This document shows, one piece after another, positions 22,168 to 31,840 of a stretch of 64,000 nucleotides of DNA (position 1 is the first letter of the stretch; each line of letters begins with the position of its first letter). The stretch spans positions 124,001-188,000 of the forward strand of contig CAWHCD010000005.1 in NCBI GenBank assembly GCA_963828015.1. Reading direction: 5' to 3'. The translations under genes and the position numbers were made by a program. The notes beneath the pieces are model-generated. The model was not told where the DNA came from and did not search any database. It saw only the letters and a program-made list of their open reading frames with translations. The DNA is from CAVPUA01 sp963828015. GTDB lineage: Bacteria > Actinomycetota > Actinomycetes > Mycobacteriales > Jatrophihabitantaceae.

Positions 22168-25100
22168 ATGCGCTGTCGTCGTGTCCTAGCCGCACTGTCA
22201 TCGGCCTTGTTGCTCACCACCTCGCTTCTGGCCATCACGGTGGCCACTGGCGGTTCAGCCAGCGCGCAGGTCGCCGCCGTGCCGCGCCCGGACCACGTGG
22301 TGATCGTGATCGAGGAGAACCACGCCGAGAGCGGCATCATCGGCAACGCCGACGCGCCGTTCATCTCCTCACTGGCCGCCGACAATGCCAACTTCACCCA
22401 GTCCTATGCCGAGACGCACCCGAGCGAGCCCAACTACCTCGCCCTGTTCTCCGGCGCGACGCAGGGGCTGACCGACGACAGCTGCCCCAACACGTACACG
22501 ACGGGAAACCTCGGGAGCGAGCTGCTGGCCGCCAACCTCGGCTTCGTCGGCTACTCCGAGAGCCTGCCGTCGGTCGGCTACACCGGCTGCGGCAGCGGTG
22601 ACTACGCGCGCAAGCACAACCCGTGGGTGAACTTCCCGAGCATCCCGGCGGCGTCCAATCAGCCCTTCACGGCTTTCCCCACCGACTACTCGACGCTGCC
22701 CGCGGTCTCCTTCGTCGTCCCCAATCTGCAGAACGATATGCACGACGGGACGATCGCCCAGGGCGACACCTGGCTGCAGAACAACCTGTCGGGCTACATC
22801 ACCTGGGCCAAGACGCACAACAGCCTGTTCATCCTGACCTTCGACGAGGACGACAACGGCAACAACAACCGGATCCCGACGATCATGGCCGGCCAGCAGG
22901 TGATCCCGGGTACCTACGCGGAGACGATCAACCACTACAACGTGCTGCGCACGATCCAGGACGCCTATGGACTCGCCCCGCTGGCCAGCAGCCAGAGCGC
23001 CGCCCCGATCCTGGACGTCTGGACGACCCCCGGCGGCAACCAGGCGCCCGCCGCTTCGTTCACCTCCTCGTGCCCCGCCCTGGCCTGCTCGTTCAATGCT
23101 GCGGCCTCGGCCGATCCGGACGGCACAATTGCGTCCTACTCGTGGACCTTCGGTGATGGGACGACGGCGACCGGGGTCAGCCCGTCGCACACCTTTGCCG
23201 CGGCCGGCACCTATCAGGTGCAGCTGACGGTGACCGACAACCTCGGTGCGGCGGGTGTCCTGACGAAGGCAGTGACCGTGTCCGTGCCCCCGCCCGTCGG
23301 TTCGCCGTTCGCCGCGGACGCGTTCAACCGTACGGTCGCCGGTGGGTGGGGATCGGCCGATGTCGGCGGCGCGTGGAGCCTGGTCGGCGGCAACTCGAAC
23401 TTCTCCGTCGCCCCGGGGGGCGGGGTGATGCGAATGAGCGCTCCGGCCGCGCAGGTGTCGGCCGCACTGGGTGCCGTCGCCAGCACCGACACCGACCTGA
23501 CCGGCGCCGTATCCATCGACAAGGTCCCGGTCGGGTCACCGGCCTACCTCACCCTGAACGGACGGCGGGTCTCCGGCGGCAACGAGTACGACGTCCGGAT
23601 GGCGATGAATCCCGACCGCAGCATCAACTTCTGGCTCACCAAACAGGTCGGTTCGAGCGAGACGTCGCTGACGCCCGAGGCGACCGTCGCCGGCCTGACC
23701 TTCACCGCCGGCGTCGCGCTGAACCTGCGCCTGCAGGTCGTCGGCACCAACCCCACGACCGTTCGGGCCAAGGTGTGGCCGGCGGGCACCACCGAGCCCA
23801 CGGCCTGGCGACTCACCGCGTCGGATTCGACCGCATCCCTGCAGGCCAACGGCGGCGTGGGGCTCATCTGGTATCTCTCCAGCCGGGCGACCAACGCGCC
23901 CATCGCCGCGACCCTGGCCAACCTGGTCGCCAAACCGACCACCGTGACGCCACCGGTCAATCAGGCGCCGGTCGCCGCCTTCACCTCCTCGTGCAGCCAG
24001 CTCGCCTGCACCGTCAATGCAACGACGTCGATCGATCCGGACGGCACGATCGCCTCCTACGCCTGGGACTTCGGCGATGGCGCGACGGCAACCGGAGCCA
24101 CCGTCACCCACACCTACATCAACGGCGGCACCGACACCGTGCGCCTGACCGTCACCGACAACCAGGGCGCGACCGGGACCGTGACCCATCCGGTGTCACC
24201 CACGGCACCGCCGCTCAACCAGCCGCCCGTCGCCGCCTTCGGGTCCTCCTGCACCCTGTTGGCGTGCTCCTTCGACGGGTCGGCCTCATCGGACCCCGAG
24301 GACATCGACGTCGTGGCCTGGTCGTGGGACTTCGGCGATCAGAGCACGGCCGCGGGCGAAACCACTACGCACACCTACGCCAGCGGTGGGACGTACACGG
24401 TTCGGCTCACCGTCACCGATGACGACGGGGCGACGAACGCGATCACCCACCAGGTGACGGTGGCGCCCGCGCCGCCGGCCAACCGGCCGCCGGTGGCGGC
24501 GTTCACCCCCTCGTGCACCCAGTTGGCGTGCACCTTCAACGGCAGCGCCTCCGCCGACCCGGACGGTTCGATCGCCACCTATGCCTGGAGTTTCGGGGAT
24601 CAGACGTCCGGGTCCGGAGTGAGCCCGTCGCACACCTACTCAGCGACCGGCACCTACCAGGTGGCGCTGACCGTGACCGATAACCAGGGGGCGACGAACT
24701 CGGTGACCTACCCGGTGTCGGTCACGGCTCCGGTCTCTACCGTGTTCGCCTCCGACGCCTTCGCCCGGACTGTCGCGAACGGTCTGGGTTCCGCCGACAT
24801 CGGAGGAGCCTGGACGATCAGCGGCGCCAGCGCATCCTTCTCGGTCGCTCCGGGCGCGGCGTCGATGCGACTCGCTGATCCCGGAACCCAACTGGCCGCC
24901 TTCCTGGCCTCGGTCGCGCGAACCGATACCGACCTGAATCTGGGCGTGCGGGCCGACAAGGTGCCGGTCGGCGGCCCGCTCTACTGGACCATCTCCGGGC
25001 GACGGATCAGCGCGGGTAACGAATACGACGCCCGCCTGCTGATGTACCCGGATCGGTCGGTTCACCTGTGGCTGTCCAAGCAGGCCTCCGGTGCCGAGAC

Positions 25101-25386
25101 CGGACTTACGCCCGAGGCCCTGGTGCCCGGACTGACCTACACGGCTGGTACCACGCTCAATGTCCGATTGCAGGTCGTCGGCACCGGTACGACGACGGTG
25201 CGGGCCAAGGTGTGGGCCGCGGGTACCACCGAGCCGACGGCCTGGGCGGTGACGGCAACGGACTCCACCGCATCCCTGCAGGTCAGCGGCGGTCTCGGGG
25301 TCACCTGGTACCTGTCCAGCGCCGCCACAAACGCGCCGGTCACGGCGTCGCTGACCAGCATGTCGGCCCGGCCCAGCACGGGCTGA
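22168..25386 (+). CDS. Secreted phosphoesterase-family protein with PKD domains
   Basis: The 1072-residue protein has an N-terminal signal peptide (LAALSSALLLTTSLLAITVA, cleavage near SASAQ). Residues about 40-290 match the acid phosphatase/phospholipase-C-type phosphoesterase family: DHVVIVIEENHAESGIIG, HPSEPNYLALFSGAT and FILTFDEDDNGNNNRIPT. Four PKD domains follow at about 295-375 and 595-855, each with SYSWTFGDGT-like motifs. They are interleaved with two copies of a roughly 210-residue beta-rich domain (about 381-590 and 860-1070; AFNRTVAGGWGSADVGGAW versus AFARTVANGLGSADIGGAW). It probably acts outside the cell on phosphoesters while the tail binds a surface. The gene starts 71 bases beyond attR. 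Confidence 0.85.
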   Translation: MRCRRVLAALSSALLLTTSLLAITVATGGSASAQVAAVPRPDHVVIVIEENHAESGIIGNADAPFISSLAADNANFTQSYAETHPSEPNYLALFSGATQGLTDDSCPNTYTTGNLGSELLAANLGFVGYSESLPSVGYTGCGSGDYARKHNPWVNFPSIPAASNQPFTAFPTDYSTLPAVSFVVPNLQNDMHDGTIAQGDTWLQNNLSGYITWAKTHNSLFILTFDEDDNGNNNRIPTIMAGQQVIPGTYAETINHYNVLRTIQDAYGLAPLASSQSAAPILDVWTTPGGNQAPAASFTSSCPALACSFNAAASADPDGTIASYSWTFGDGTTATGVSPSHTFAAAGTYQVQLTVTDNLGAAGVLTKAVTVSVPPPVGSPFAADAFNRTVAGGWGSADVGGAWSLVGGNSNFSVAPGGGVMRMSAPAAQVSAALGAVASTDTDLTGAVSIDKVPVGSPAYLTLNGRRVSGGNEYDVRMAMNPDRSINFWLTKQVGSSETSLTPEATVAGLTFTAGVALNLRLQVVGTNPTTVRAKVWPAGTTEPTAWRLTASDSTASLQANGGVGLIWYLSSRATNAPIAATLANLVAKPTTVTPPVNQAPVAAFTSSCSQLACTVNATTSIDPDGTIASYAWDFGDGATATGATVTHTYINGGTDTVRLTVTDNQGATGTVTHPVSPTAPPLNQPPVAAFGSSCTLLACSFDGSASSDPEDIDVVAWSWDFGDQSTAAGETTTHTYASGGTYTVRLTVTDDDGATNAITHQVTVAPAPPANRPPVAAFTPSCTQLACTFNGSASADPDGSIATYAWSFGDQTSGSGVSPSHTYSATGTYQVALTVTDNQGATNSVTYPVSVTAPVSTVFASDAFARTVANGLGSADIGGAWTISGASASFSVAPGAASMRLADPGTQLAAFLASVARTDTDLNLGVRADKVPVGGPLYWTISGRRISAGNEYDARLLMYPDRSVHLWLSKQASGAETGLTPEALVPGLTYTAGTTLNVRLQVVGTGTTTVRAKVWAAGTTEPTAWAVTATDSTASLQVSGGLGVTWYLSSAATNAPVTASLTSMSARPSTG

Positions 25387-25391
25387 TCGCC

Positions 25392-25961
25392 TCAGAACAC
25401 GAACGGCAGCAGCATCCGGGTCGAGCGTTGGTAGGCCGGGTAGACGTCGGGGAGCTGCTCGGTGAGGTTGCGCTCCTCAACGATCGCGCTGTAGACGAAG
25501 TAGGCCCCGGTCAGGGCCACGATGACGAGCCAGGCCCAGTTCAGCGCCACCGCGGTGCCGACGCCGGCCAGCAGGATGCCGGTGTAGATCGGGTGGCGCA
25601 CGTAGCGATAGGGGCCGCTATCCACCAACTCCGGTTCCAGCTTGCGCGACATCGGGGTGCCCCAGTTGCGGCCGATGTAGATGCGGGCCCAGATGGCACC
25701 GGCCAGCCCGGCCGCAAAAAGAACCAACCCGACGCTCACGCGTAGGACGCCGGGTGGTGGGCCGTGATCGCGCAACGCGCCCGCCCGAATCAGGACGATC
25801 ACCAGGACGGAGAGGGCGACGCGGATGGGCGCTCCGCGGGCGCGTAACACCCGCCCGCGTCTGACGAAGAGGGCGACCGCGATCCAGTAGACCCAGAATG
25901 TCGCCCAACCGAGCGCGAAGACGAGCCGGACCACGTCCACAGCACCAGCCTGCACCCTCAA
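25392..25961 (-). CDS. Isoprenylcysteine carboxyl methyltransferase (ICMT)-family membrane protein
   Basis: The 189-residue protein has four to five membrane helices and the C-terminal ICMT/NnrU signature: SGPYRYVRHPIYTGILLAG, then EERNLTEQLPDVYPAYQRST and LLPF. Members use S-adenosylmethionine; bacterial substrates are mostly unknown. It converges with the phosphoesterase gene, the two stops being only a few bases apart. Confidence 0.85.
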   Translation of the reverse strand: MRVQAGAVDVVRLVFALGWATFWVYWIAVALFVRRGRVLRARGAPIRVALSVLVIVLIRAGALRDHGPPPGVLRVSVGLVLFAAGLAGAIWARIYIGRNWGTPMSRKLEPELVDSGPYRYVRHPIYTGILLAGVGTAVALNWAWLVIVALTGAYFVYSAIVEERNLTEQLPDVYPAYQRSTRMLLPFVF

Positions 25962-26127
25962 CCCAGGTGCGGCAGAAGAAGCAGCACACCGTTCCGCTCA
26001 CCAGTACGGCGGCGATGACAACACCGGCAACCGCCTGGGACCGTGTGTCGAATAGGGTCTACCCAACGGGCCCGTCTCGCGGTGTCCTCCAGAGGCGGAA
26101 ATCAAGTGAATCTACAGATGTGGGGTT

Positions 26128-27852
26128 ATGAGCATGGCTGAGCGCTGGGACGAAATTGTTGACGTCGTGGTGGTGGGCACCGGAGCGGGTGGAATGACGT
26201 CCGCGGTGGTGGCGAGCGAGGCCGGCGCCGAGGTGCTGGTGGTGGAGAAGGGCCAGTACATCGGCGGGACGACCGCGGTGTCCGGTGGCGACATGTGGAT
26301 CCCGAACAACCACCACATCGCCGCCGAGGACACCCGCGAAGACGCGATCGCCTACATCACCCGGCTCTCCGACGGTCGCGCGTCGGACCCGAAGCTGATC
26401 GAGCGCTACGTCGACACCGCGCCCGGTGCGCTGGTGTGGCTGGAGGAGAACACCGAATACAAGTCCCTTCCGCACATCGGGCTGGATGACTACTATTCGG
26501 TGATCCTGGGACGTATTCCGGGCACGAAGACCTTCCCCCGGACCTGTTCGGCCGCGGCCTACCCGGCGGTGGAGCGCCTCGGTGTCGAGGGCGCCAAGCT
26601 GATCAACCGCGGACCGTGGGTCCAGCCGGTCGAGATTGCCTACGGCGAGATCATGGGCACGCCTGACGCGCACGGCATGAAGGTTTTCTACGGCGAGGAC
26701 AAGCGGCCCGTAGTGACCGAGGAAGAGATGGAGAAGCGGGTTCGCGAGGGCTACCGGGCCAAGGGTGGCGGCTTGATCGCCCCGCTGTACCGCAAGCTGC
26801 TCGACAACGGCGTTGAGGTTCGCACCTCCTACCCGGCCAGCCGCCTGATCACTGATGACAGCGGCGCAGTCATCGGCCTGGTCGCCGGCCTGCCCGGACG
26901 CGAGAAGCGCATCGGAGCGCGCCGCGGCGTGGTGCTGGCCGCCGGCGGCTTCGAGTGGAACCCGGAGATGGTCAAGGCCTTCATCGGTTACGACGTCAAG
27001 CCGTGCACTCCGTGGACCAACACCGGCGACGCCCACCAGATGGCGATGGCGATCGGAGCGAAGCTGGGCAACATGTCCAACTTCTTCAGCTACGGCGTCA
27101 TGTACAACCCGTGGGAGACCGGCCGTGACGGCAACCCGTTGCCGGACATGTTCATGGGTCTGGGCGCAGGCTCGATCATCGTCAACCAGCGCGGCGAGCG
27201 GTTCATGCACGGCGGGTACACCTACAACGACTTCTCGCACCCGTTCAACTTCTTCGACCAGCGCAACCCGGGCTACACCAACAAGGGCCCGGCCTGGTGC
27301 ATCGTCGGCCAGAGCCACATCGACAAGGGCATCCCGTTCGGTGTCCAGCTGACGACCGACGTCGACGGCGACCCGAAGATCGTTGGCCCGAAGGGCGAGG
27401 CGGCCAAGCCGTGGATCGTCGTTGCCAGCTCCATCCGCGAGCTGGCCAAGAAGATGGACGTCGACCCGGACGCGCTGGAGGAGACCGTTACCCGCTACAA
27501 CAAGTTCGCGGAGAACGGCGAGGACCCGGACTGGAAGGACCCGGAGCAGATCCGCGTGCTCACCGGTCCGGACAACGTCAACATCGCGCCGATCGAGGGA
27601 CCGGTCTACTTGGCGATCCAGCAGTGGCCCGGCACCCTGGGCACCAACGGCGGCCTGCGCATCGACGAGAACGCGCGCGTTCTCGGTTACGGCAGCCCGA
27701 TCATCGACGGCCTCTACGCGGCCGGCAACACCTCGGCCACCGTGCTCGGTGCGGTCTACCCCGGCGGCGGTTCGTGCGTCGGCCCGAGCATGGTCACCGG
27801 CTTCTGGGCCGGCCAGCACCTGAGCACCAAGGCCGCGCGCGACATCGGTTAG
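26128..27852 (+). CDS. FAD-binding dehydrogenase, 3-ketosteroid-delta-1-dehydrogenase-like (copy 1)
   Basis: The 574-residue flavoprotein has the FAD-binding-2 layout: dinucleotide motif VVVVGTGAGGMTSAVVASEAG near residue 12, GGTTAVSGGDMWIPNNHH, a second nucleotide contact GARRGVVLAAGGFEWNPEM, and the C-terminal AAGNTSATVLGAVYPGGGS closing motif. Family members include 3-ketosteroid-delta-1-dehydrogenase and fumarate reductases; substrate cannot be read from sequence. A second ATG at 26134 is a possible start. A close paralogue follows after a terminator. Confidence 0.87.
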   Translation: MSMAERWDEIVDVVVVGTGAGGMTSAVVASEAGAEVLVVEKGQYIGGTTAVSGGDMWIPNNHHIAAEDTREDAIAYITRLSDGRASDPKLIERYVDTAPGALVWLEENTEYKSLPHIGLDDYYSVILGRIPGTKTFPRTCSAAAYPAVERLGVEGAKLINRGPWVQPVEIAYGEIMGTPDAHGMKVFYGEDKRPVVTEEEMEKRVREGYRAKGGGLIAPLYRKLLDNGVEVRTSYPASRLITDDSGAVIGLVAGLPGREKRIGARRGVVLAAGGFEWNPEMVKAFIGYDVKPCTPWTNTGDAHQMAMAIGAKLGNMSNFFSYGVMYNPWETGRDGNPLPDMFMGLGAGSIIVNQRGERFMHGGYTYNDFSHPFNFFDQRNPGYTNKGPAWCIVGQSHIDKGIPFGVQLTTDVDGDPKIVGPKGEAAKPWIVVASSIRELAKKMDVDPDALEETVTRYNKFAENGEDPDWKDPEQIRVLTGPDNVNIAPIEGPVYLAIQQWPGTLGTNGGLRIDENARVLGYGSPIIDGLYAAGNTSATVLGAVYPGGGSCVGPSMVTGFWAGQHLSTKAARDIG

Positions 27853-27857
27853 TGAAG

Positions 27858-27895
27858 GAAGGGTGCCGTCGTCATTGACGACGGCACCCTTCTTT
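27858..27895 (+). terminator. Intrinsic terminator between the paired FAD dehydrogenases
   Basis: A 16-bp perfect stem (gaagggtgccgtcgtc, 27858-27873; complement 27877-27892) with a 3-base loop (att) is followed by ttt. It begins a few bases after the stop of copy 1, so copy 2 must have its own promoter in 27896-27962. Confidence 0.85.
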
Positions 27896-27962
27896 GATCA
27901 AGGCCGCTTGGGTACGTTGGCGGGTAGGCACAAAGGGAACTCAACGGATTTGGGGTACGTGA

Positions 27963-29681
27963 ATGTCTGAGGCGACTCGCTGGGATGAAATCGTCGACGT
28001 GGTGGTGGTCGGCACCGGAGCGGGTGGCCTGACCTCCGCGCTGCTGGCCCGTGATGGTGGTGCCGAGGTCCTCGTCGTGGAAAAGGGCGAGTTCATCGGT
28101 GGCACGACCGCGGTGTCCGGCGGCGATATGTGGATCCCGGTCAACCACCACGTGGCCGACAAGGACACCCCCGAGGAGGCGATCGCCTACGTGACTCGGT
28201 TGTCCGACGGGCGAGCCTCGGACCCGAAGCTGATCGAGCACTACGTCAACACGGCCAACACCGCCTTGGAGTACCTCGAGGCGAACACCGAGTACCGCTC
28301 CGTGCCCCACCTCGGCCTGGATGACTACTACTCGGTCGTGCCGGGCCGAATCCCCGGGACGAAGGAGTTCCCGCGGACGGTGTCCGCCTCGGCCTACCCC
28401 GTCGTCGAACGGCTCGGCGAAGAGGGCGCGAAGCTGATCAACCGGGCGCCCTGGGTGAGTCCGATCGAGATGGCCTACGGCGAGGTCCTCGATACCGGCC
28501 AGGAGTTCGACGTCCCGATGTTCTACGACTACGCCAAGCGCACCCCGGTGAGCCAGGCGGAGCGGGACAAGCGAATCCGCGAAGGCTGGCGGGCCAAGGG
28601 CGGTGGCCTGATCGCGCCGCTGTACCGCGCCCTGCTCGACCGCGGCGTCGAGGTGCGTCCGTCCTTCCCGGCCGTGCGCCTGATCACCAACGAGGACGGC
28701 GCGGTCATCGGGCTGGTGGCGGGACCGCCTGGAGCCGAGAAGCGCATCGGAGCGCGCCGCGGCGTGGTGCTGGCCGCCGGCGGCTTCGAGTGGAACCCGG
28801 AGATGGTCAAGGCCTTCCTGGGCTACGACGTCAAGCCGTGCACTCCGTGGACCAACACCGGCGACGGCCATCAGATGGCGATGGCGGTCGGGGCGAAGCT
28901 CGGCAACATGAAGGGCTTCTTCAGCTACGGCGTCGTGTACGACCCGTGGGAACTCGGCCGCGACGGCCAGCCGTTGCCGCAGATGGAGATGGGCCTGGGT
29001 GCGGGTTCCATCATCGTGAACCAGCTGGGGAAGCGGTTCATGCACGGTGGCTACACCTACAACGACTTCTCACACCCGTTCAACTTCTTCGACCAGCGCA
29101 ACCCCGGCTTCACCAACAAGGGTCCGGGCTGGGTCGTGTTCGGCGCTGAGCGTCTCGACCGCGGCCTGTTCGGCGCGCAGCTGGTCACCGAGGCCAACGG
29201 CGACGTCAAGGTCGTCGGCCCGCAGGGGCAAGCGGCTCCGTCGTGGCTGGTCGCGGCCAACTCCGTCGCCGAACTGGCCGAGCGCATGGGCGTCGATCCG
29301 GTCGCGCTGGAGGAGACCGTCAACCGGTACAACAAGTTCGCCGAGAACGGCGAGGACCCGGATTGGAAGGACCCGGAGCAGATCCGTGCGCTGACCGGTC
29401 CGGACAACGTCAACATCAAGGCGATCAACGGGCCTTTCCTGGCCTTACAGCAGTGGCCGGGCACGATCGGCACCAACGGCGGGCTGCGTATCGACGAGAA
29501 CGCGCGCGTCCTGGGTTACCGGAGCCCGATCATCGACGGCCTCTATGCGGCCGGCAACACCTCGTCCTCCGTGCTGGGAGCCACCTACCCCGGTGGCGGG
29601 TCCTGCGTGGGTCCGAGCATGGTCACCGGCTACTGGGCGGGCAAGCACCTGGGTACCAAAGCCGCCCGCGAAATCGGCTGA
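27963..29681 (+). CDS. FAD-binding dehydrogenase, 3-ketosteroid-delta-1-dehydrogenase-like (copy 2)
   Basis: This 572-residue protein aligns end to end with copy 1 and shares most residues, including VVVVGTGAGG, GGTTAVSGGDMWIPVNHH and YPGGGSCVGPSMVTG. The regions that differ most are about residues 155-200 and 385-430, which probably line the substrate pocket or cap. It therefore looks like a tandem duplicate with altered specificity. An acyl-CoA-dehydrogenase-type gene follows after 6 bases, likely in the same transcript. Confidence 0.87.
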   Translation: MSEATRWDEIVDVVVVGTGAGGLTSALLARDGGAEVLVVEKGEFIGGTTAVSGGDMWIPVNHHVADKDTPEEAIAYVTRLSDGRASDPKLIEHYVNTANTALEYLEANTEYRSVPHLGLDDYYSVVPGRIPGTKEFPRTVSASAYPVVERLGEEGAKLINRAPWVSPIEMAYGEVLDTGQEFDVPMFYDYAKRTPVSQAERDKRIREGWRAKGGGLIAPLYRALLDRGVEVRPSFPAVRLITNEDGAVIGLVAGPPGAEKRIGARRGVVLAAGGFEWNPEMVKAFLGYDVKPCTPWTNTGDGHQMAMAVGAKLGNMKGFFSYGVVYDPWELGRDGQPLPQMEMGLGAGSIIVNQLGKRFMHGGYTYNDFSHPFNFFDQRNPGFTNKGPGWVVFGAERLDRGLFGAQLVTEANGDVKVVGPQGQAAPSWLVAANSVAELAERMGVDPVALEETVNRYNKFAENGEDPDWKDPEQIRALTGPDNVNIKAINGPFLALQQWPGTIGTNGGLRIDENARVLGYRSPIIDGLYAAGNTSSSVLGATYPGGGSCVGPSMVTGYWAGKHLGTKAAREIG

Positions 29682-29687
29682 CTGAGC

Positions 29688-30827
29688 ATGTCCACGCTGG
29701 AGAACGTTCGGGACCTCGTCCCCGAGATCGGCGAGCGAGCGGCCGAGATCGAGGCGCTTCGCGACGTGCCGCTCGACCTGGTTGAGAAGCTACGCGCCGC
29801 CGGTGTGTTCAGCCGGTACGTGCCGCGCTCGCACGGCGGCCAGGAGCTTTGGCCGGCCGAGGCCATCGCGACGATCGAGGAGATCGCCCGCGGGGACGGC
29901 TCGGTCGCCTGGATCGCGCTGGTGGGCTCCGAAGGTCCCATTTTCTACTCCCACCTGCCGGCGGAGACCTACGACAAGATCTACGCCAGCGGCCCGGACG
30001 TCATCCATGCCGGCAGCATCTCCGCCAGCGGGGGCCGGGCCGTGCGCGACGGCGACGGCTACCGCTTCAGCGGCCGTTGGGGCTTCGCCAGCGGATGCAC
30101 CCATGCCGACAACATCTGCATCGTCGCCATGCTGGAATCGGAGGAGGAAGGCGCTGCGCCGAGCCCGATCTTCGCGATCGTCGATCCGGCCGACGTCGAG
30201 ATCGTCGACACCTGGTTCGTGAACGGACTCAAGGGCACGGCCAGCCGCGACCTGGCTGTGCAAGACCTCTATGTCCCCGCCGAATGGACCGGCAGCTTCG
30301 CCTCCGAGCCGACGGTTCGCTATCCCCTCGACGGAGCGTCCTTCCTGGCCCGGTTCGGCATCGAACATGCCGCCATGGCGCTAGGCGTGGCCCAGGGCGC
30401 GCTCGATGACATCATCGCCATTGCCGCGAGCAAGAAGCCGTTGCAGGGAGCTCAGGCCCGACTGGGATCCGACCCGGTACTGCAAGATCTCGTCGGGAAC
30501 CTGGCCACCGATCTGGACATGGCGCGGGCGCTGCTCTACGACGTCGCGCGGGCCGATCAGGCCAGCCTGGCTACCGGCCTCCCGGATGCCGCTGGGGCGT
30601 TTCGACGACGCGCTCGGCTGGCCCGGGTGGGTTCGGTCAGCGCCGCGGTGGTCGAAGGCTGCTATCGAGCCTCGGGTACGACGGGCCTGTTCGAGAGCAG
30701 TCCACTCGGTCGACGCCTGCGCGATGTGCACGGCGCGACCCAGCACTTCCTGCTCTCCACCCGCAACGCGTTCCAGCCCGCCGGAGCCGCCGCGCTCGGC
30801 GAGGAGGTCCCCGGCGCCGGCCGGTAG
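29688..30827 (+). CDS. Acyl-CoA dehydrogenase-type flavoprotein
   Basis: The 379-residue protein has the N-terminal helical domain (RAAGVFSRYVPRSHGGQELW), central beta domain (GYRFSGRWGFASGCTHADN) and C-terminal four-helix domain of the acyl-CoA dehydrogenase fold. It lacks a clear catalytic glutamate motif and resembles the monooxygenase branch (HsaA/HpaB-type, Acyl-CoA_dh_2), which uses reduced flavin to hydroxylate rings. Its close spacing to the KstD-like gene supports a shared catabolic role. Substrate is inferred only in general terms. Confidence 0.8.
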   Translation: MSTLENVRDLVPEIGERAAEIEALRDVPLDLVEKLRAAGVFSRYVPRSHGGQELWPAEAIATIEEIARGDGSVAWIALVGSEGPIFYSHLPAETYDKIYASGPDVIHAGSISASGGRAVRDGDGYRFSGRWGFASGCTHADNICIVAMLESEEEGAAPSPIFAIVDPADVEIVDTWFVNGLKGTASRDLAVQDLYVPAEWTGSFASEPTVRYPLDGASFLARFGIEHAAMALGVAQGALDDIIAIAASKKPLQGAQARLGSDPVLQDLVGNLATDLDMARALLYDVARADQASLATGLPDAAGAFRRRARLARVGSVSAAVVEGCYRASGTTGLFESSPLGRRLRDVHGATQHFLLSTRNAFQPAGAAALGEEVPGAGR

Positions 30828-30844
30828 CCACACCGGCATTTCGG

Positions 30845-31840
30845 TCAGACAGCGAGCGCAGGCTCCAAGGGAAAGTGACACGCGGCAAAGCGACCCGGCC
30901 GTATCTCGCGCATGACCGGTTCCTCGTTGGCGCACTGGTCCTGGGCGAGCGGGCAGCGAGAGCGGAACCGGCAGCCAGCGGGCGGGTTGTGCGGGGACGG
31001 GATATCGCCGCGCAGGGCCGGCCCCTCGAAACCCTTCTCGGGGTCGGTCAGGGGCACCGAGTCCAGCAGGGCGCGGGTGTAGGGATGGATGGGTGATTCA
31101 TAGACCGCCACCGCATCGCCGAACTCGCACACCTTGCCCAGGTACATGACCAGGACGTTGTCGCTGACGGCTCGCACCACGTTCAGGTCGTGGGCGATGA
31201 AGACGATCGTCAGATCGAACTTCTGCTTCAGTTCCTCGAGCAGGTTGAGGATCTGGGCCTGCACCGACACGTCGAGGGCCGATACCGGCTCGTCGCAGAT
31301 CAGTAGGTGCGGATGGAGCGCCAAGGCGCGTGCGATGGCGACCCGCTGAGCTTGCCCGCCGGAGAGCTGACGCGGCAACATCTGCTGGAAGCGCTCGGCG
31401 GAGAGCCCGACCTGGGCGAGCACCTCCTTCGACGTTGCGGCCCGTTCCTTCTTCGACGTTCCCTTGATGGCCAGGCCTTCGACTACGATGTCCTGCACCT
31501 GGCGTCGGGGGTTCAGCGAGGCGACCGGATCCTGAAAGATCATCTGCATGTCGCGACGCAACGACCTCATCCGCTGCTCGGACGCCTTTTCGATGGCATC
31601 CTCACCGAAGCGAATCTGACCGCCCGCGATGGGGTCGAGGCGCAGCACGGCGCGACCAGTGGTCGACTTGCCGCAGCCGGACTCGCCCACGATGCCCAGG
31701 GTCTCGCCCTGCTTCACGTCGAAGCTGATGCCCGCGACAGCTTGGAACGTCCCACCGCGGTAGGGATACTCCACTTCAAGGTCTTCCACCCGAAGTAGCG
31801 TCGGCTCGTCGCGCAGATGAGCGCTACCACTACCGGCCAA
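30845..31840 (-). CDS. dppF: Peptide/nickel-type ABC transporter ATP-binding protein (DppF/OppF)
   Basis: It carries Walker A GESGCGKST, signature LSGGQAQRVAIARAL and Walker B LLICDEPVSALD, and the oligopeptide-transporter C-terminal motif with CRFRSRCPLAQDQC. I choose TTG 31840, 11 bases into the upstream dppD, as start; a longer in-frame ATG at 31894 would overlap dppD by 65 bases and adds non-conserved residues. It is the last gene of the dppBC-SBP-dppDF operon on the minus strand and is convergent with the flavoprotein gene. Confidence 0.85.
   Translation of the reverse strand: MAGSGSAHLRDEPTLLRVEDLEVEYPYRGGTFQAVAGISFDVKQGETLGIVGESGCGKSTTGRAVLRLDPIAGGQIRFGEDAIEKASEQRMRSLRRDMQMIFQDPVASLNPRRQVQDIVVEGLAIKGTSKKERAATSKEVLAQVGLSAERFQQMLPRQLSGGQAQRVAIARALALHPHLLICDEPVSALDVSVQAQILNLLEELKQKFDLTIVFIAHDLNVVRAVSDNVLVMYLGKVCEFGDAVAVYESPIHPYTRALLDSVPLTDPEKGFEGPALRGDIPSPHNPPAGCRFRSRCPLAQDQCANEEPVMREIRPGRFAACHFPLEPALAV

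Noticed and set aside
26059..27819. Long minus-strand open frame of 586 codons opposite the first FAD dehydrogenase
   Set aside because: It mirrors the plus-strand gene codon by codon (His/Arg/Val-rich, no motifs); high-GC third positions keep the antisense frame open.
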